DNA of 64,000 nucleotides, taken from Devosia ginsengisoli (GTDB lineage: Bacteria > Pseudomonadota > Alphaproteobacteria > Rhizobiales > Devosiaceae). Below are positions 62,287-64,000 of this stretch, piece by piece. The DNA lies in NCBI RefSeq assembly GCF_007859655.1, contig NZ_CP042304.1, positions 3,040,501-3,104,500 of the forward strand, written 5' to 3'. Numbering within the stretch: position 1 is the stretch's first letter; each line of letters opens with the position of its first letter. The translations under genes were made by a program, and so were the position numbers. The notes below the pieces were generated by a model. That model was given only the letters and a program-made list of their open reading frames with translations. It was not told the DNA's origin and searched no databases.

Positions 62287-63290
62287 GCGGGCCCGGCGCC
62301 GTGCCGCAAGCCGTCGCGCGAGGCGACGAAGCGGGTGAAATCGGGCGTGACGCGGCCGAGCAGGCGGATCATCAGGCCCCGCAGGCGGAGCTTGACGGCT
62401 TCGAGGGCCGGCACGTGGCCGATCAGGCGCGCACCGATCAGTGCCTTGCCCACATTGACGGCACGGAGGCCGGTGGGCGTGGCGAAACGCGGATCCTGCA
62501 TGAAGCGGGTGCGCTGCTCGTGGCTGGCTTCGCGCCAGACCTTGCGGCGCAGGGCCTGCACGGCGCGCTTGAGATCGAGCTCGCGCCGCAGATAGCCGGC
62601 GGCCAGCCCGGCATTGCGCGTGGTCTGTTCGGCATTTTCCGCCCAGACTGCGAGGGGCTGCATGGCGACATAGACGGGTTCGACGATCGAATAGGTCCGC
62701 AGATATTCCTGCAGCGTTGCGGTGCAGGCATACTGGATTTCGAGCGGCGAGATGGCGCGCACCGACCAGAACAGCCCGCCATTGGACACGCCAATGCCCG
62801 CCAGCAGGGACATGCGGAAATCGCCTTGCTGGTAGCGGCCCTCGGTGAACAGCTCGTCGAGCACGCCGCTGGTGCCGACCCGTGCCTCTGGCGTGCCACT
62901 GGCATATTCGAAGAACTGGTTGCGCAGCACGATCTCGACGCCCTGCTGCCGCGCCAGCGCGATATTGGCGGCGCAGAATTCGGGCAGGATGAAATTGTCG
63001 TCCTCGACGACGCAGAAATATTCCGCGCCATGCGGATTTTCCGCAGTGAAGCAGTGGTCGATATTGCGCGAGGCGAAGAGCTGCGGCGTGTTGGGCGTGT
63101 AGCGGATGCGCGGATCACCCAGGGCGGCGACCACGGCGCGGCCGGCCTGGTCCGGATCGTCGTCATAGACGTCGCAGACCCAATTCGGCCAGCTTTGGTC
63201 GAGCATGGATTGCAGCGCCCGGCGCAGGGCTTCGGGGCGTTTATAGGTCGGGGTGCGGATATGGACGAGGCCGGATCGGTTATCGGGCAT
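62283..63290 (-). CDS. Glycosyltransferase family 2
   Basis: The 335-residue protein has a GT-A fold start (VHIRTPTYKRPEALRRALQS) and an acidic metal/nucleotide motif written CVVEDDNF in place of the classic D-x-D. It has no membrane segment. It probably adds one sugar of the exopolysaccharide repeat unit. It overlaps the polymerase-like gene upstream by 11 bases. Confidence 0.87.
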   Translation of the reverse strand: MPDNRSGLVHIRTPTYKRPEALRRALQSMLDQSWPNWVCDVYDDDPDQAGRAVVAALGDPRIRYTPNTPQLFASRNIDHCFTAENPHGAEYFCVVEDDNFILPEFCAANIALARQQGVEIVLRNQFFEYASGTPEARVGTSGVLDELFTEGRYQQGDFRMSLLAGIGVSNGGLFWSVRAISPLEIQYACTATLQEYLRTYSIVEPVYVAMQPLAVWAENAEQTTRNAGLAAGYLRRELDLKRAVQALRRKVWREASHEQRTRFMQDPRFATPTGLRAVNVGKALIGARLIGHVPALEAVKLRLRGLMIRLLGRVTPDFTRFVASRDGLRHGAGPA

Positions 63291-64000
63291 GGCTCAGCAA
63301 GCCTCCGGGATGGATTTGCAGGCGCTCGGCCCGGTTGCGCCGCAAGGCGATGAGGCCCTGGCAGGCATAGATCAGCGTCGCGACGCCCATGATCGAGCGA
63401 ATGGAGAATTCGAAGAACACTTCCACCTCGATGAAGCTGCGCAGGATCATCAGCGCCTGCAGCGACAGCAGCAGCGCATTGGCGGCATTGGGCCGGGCGA
63501 AGGTGTAGATGGCCATCAGGATGGCGCCGCCATACATGATGGCGATCTGGAGCCCGAGACCGATCAGGCCGATCTCTACGGCATTGGAAATATAGGTGTT
63601 GTGGAAGTTGAAGCCGGCGCCCGAGGGCACGTCGAACATGGCCCAGAGCTGTTCGGCCGGCCCAAAGCCCACCACCCAGAACGAGCGATAGCCCAGCCCC
63701 TGCAAGGGTCGCTCTGCGATATAGCTCAGACCCAGCGCCCAGAGATCGGTGCGGCCGGTCAAGGTCGGATCCTTACCCGACCCTTCCAGCACTTCGGCCA
63801 GCAGCGCATCGCCCGCCACCAGCACGAAGAGGCCGAGCGCGGCGACACCCAGGGCGATCATGACCGCGAGAAACAGCCTTTGCATGCCGGTCAGGCGATC
63901 GATCAGCAAAGTCAGCGGCAGGATGGCAAGGCATGGCGCCACCATCAGGATGGCGCCGGCCGACTGCGCCAGCACCAATAGCGGCCCGGAGGCCAGCGCG
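63280..64000 (-). CDS. O-antigen ligase/polymerase-like membrane protein, ExoQ-like, partial
   Basis: The frame runs off the right edge, so the N-terminus is missing. About 240 residues are visible. Several membrane helices surround a periplasmic loop with LTGRTDLWALGLSYIAERPL and QGLGYRSFWV, characteristic of the Wzy/ExoQ polymerase and WaaL ligase family. The conserved His of the loop may be in FNFHNTYIS. It should polymerise the repeat units. It belongs to the same leftward operon as the glycosyltransferase and flippase. Confidence 0.87.
   Translation of the reverse strand, partial: ALASGPLLVLAQSAGAILMVAPCLAILPLTLLIDRLTGMQRLFLAVMIALGVAALGLFVLVAGDALLAEVLEGSGKDPTLTGRTDLWALGLSYIAERPLQGLGYRSFWVVGFGPAEQLWAMFDVPSGAGFNFHNTYISNAVEIGLIGLGLQIAIMYGGAILMAIYTFARPNAANALLLSLQALMILRSFIEVEVFFEFSIRSIMGVATLIYACQGLIALRRNRAERLQIHPGGLLSHAR

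Overview
The window is GC-rich, gene-dense DNA with intergenic gaps all under about 260 bases. Long overlapping operons use ATGA, GTGA or TGATG start/stop overlaps. Protein families point to an alphaproteobacterium of the order Hyphomicrobiales: ExoF/ExoK/ExoV/ExoQ-like exopolysaccharide genes, many ABC importers for sugars and sugar acids, PhnA with a LysR regulator, and REP-like palindromes of rhizobial type. A Devosia-like genome is my guess; the sequence alone does not prove it. I see no rRNA, tRNA, CRISPR, insertion sequence or phage gene.

Layout. (1) 1-7.7 kb: a pectin/sugar-acid module with a GH88/105 hydrolase (cut by the left edge), two GntR/FCD regulators, an aldolase-fold lyase, a galactonate-dehydratase-type enolase-superfamily enzyme, a Gfo/Idh oxidoreductase, a crotonase and a solute-binding-protein fold without signal peptide. 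Three of its promoters carry related AT-rich operator candidates. (2) 7.7-8.9 kb: two uncharacterised envelope proteins. (3) 8.9-18.6 kb: a CUT1 sugar importer without its own ATPase, with PHP hydrolase, IolE-like and Gfo/Idh genes, opposite a LacI regulator and a GH38-like hydrolase. (4) 18.8-25.8 kb: a beta-keto-acid pathway (SDR dehydrogenase, BKACE, thioesterase, TetR) opposite a polar amino-acid-type importer and an M20 amidohydrolase. (5) 25.8-35.4 kb: a peptide-type importer in one operon with two alkaline-phosphatase-superfamily hydrolases, one of them phosphonoacetate hydrolase (PhnA), opposite a LysR regulator and a GNAT protein. (6) 35.4-46.5 kb: a sugar-acid operon (aldolase-fold lyase, enolase-superfamily dehydratase, complete CUT1 importer) ending in an IclR regulator fused to an SMP-30 lactonase domain, opposite a DgoK kinase, a deacetylase-type amidohydrolase and a bicupin. 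(7) 46.5-57 kb: aldose epimerase, enolase-superfamily enzyme and PotABCD-type importer, opposite RraA-like aldolase, NTF2-like, YciI-like, a second IclR/SMP-30 fusion and a uronate-dehydrogenase-like enzyme. (8) 57-64 kb: a frameshifted zinc-ribbon-like gene and part of a succinoglycan-like exopolysaccharide cluster, cut by the right edge.

The catabolic modules share one logic: import, lactone or aldose oxidation, dehydration by an enolase-superfamily enzyme, then cleavage or dehydration of the 2-keto-3-deoxy acid. The strongest candidate for something undescribed is the pair of IclR/SMP-30 fusions. One (35387-37102) keeps every metal and substrate residue of a working lactonase. The other (54370-56061) has lost all of them, so it looks like an enzyme domain turned into a sensor.
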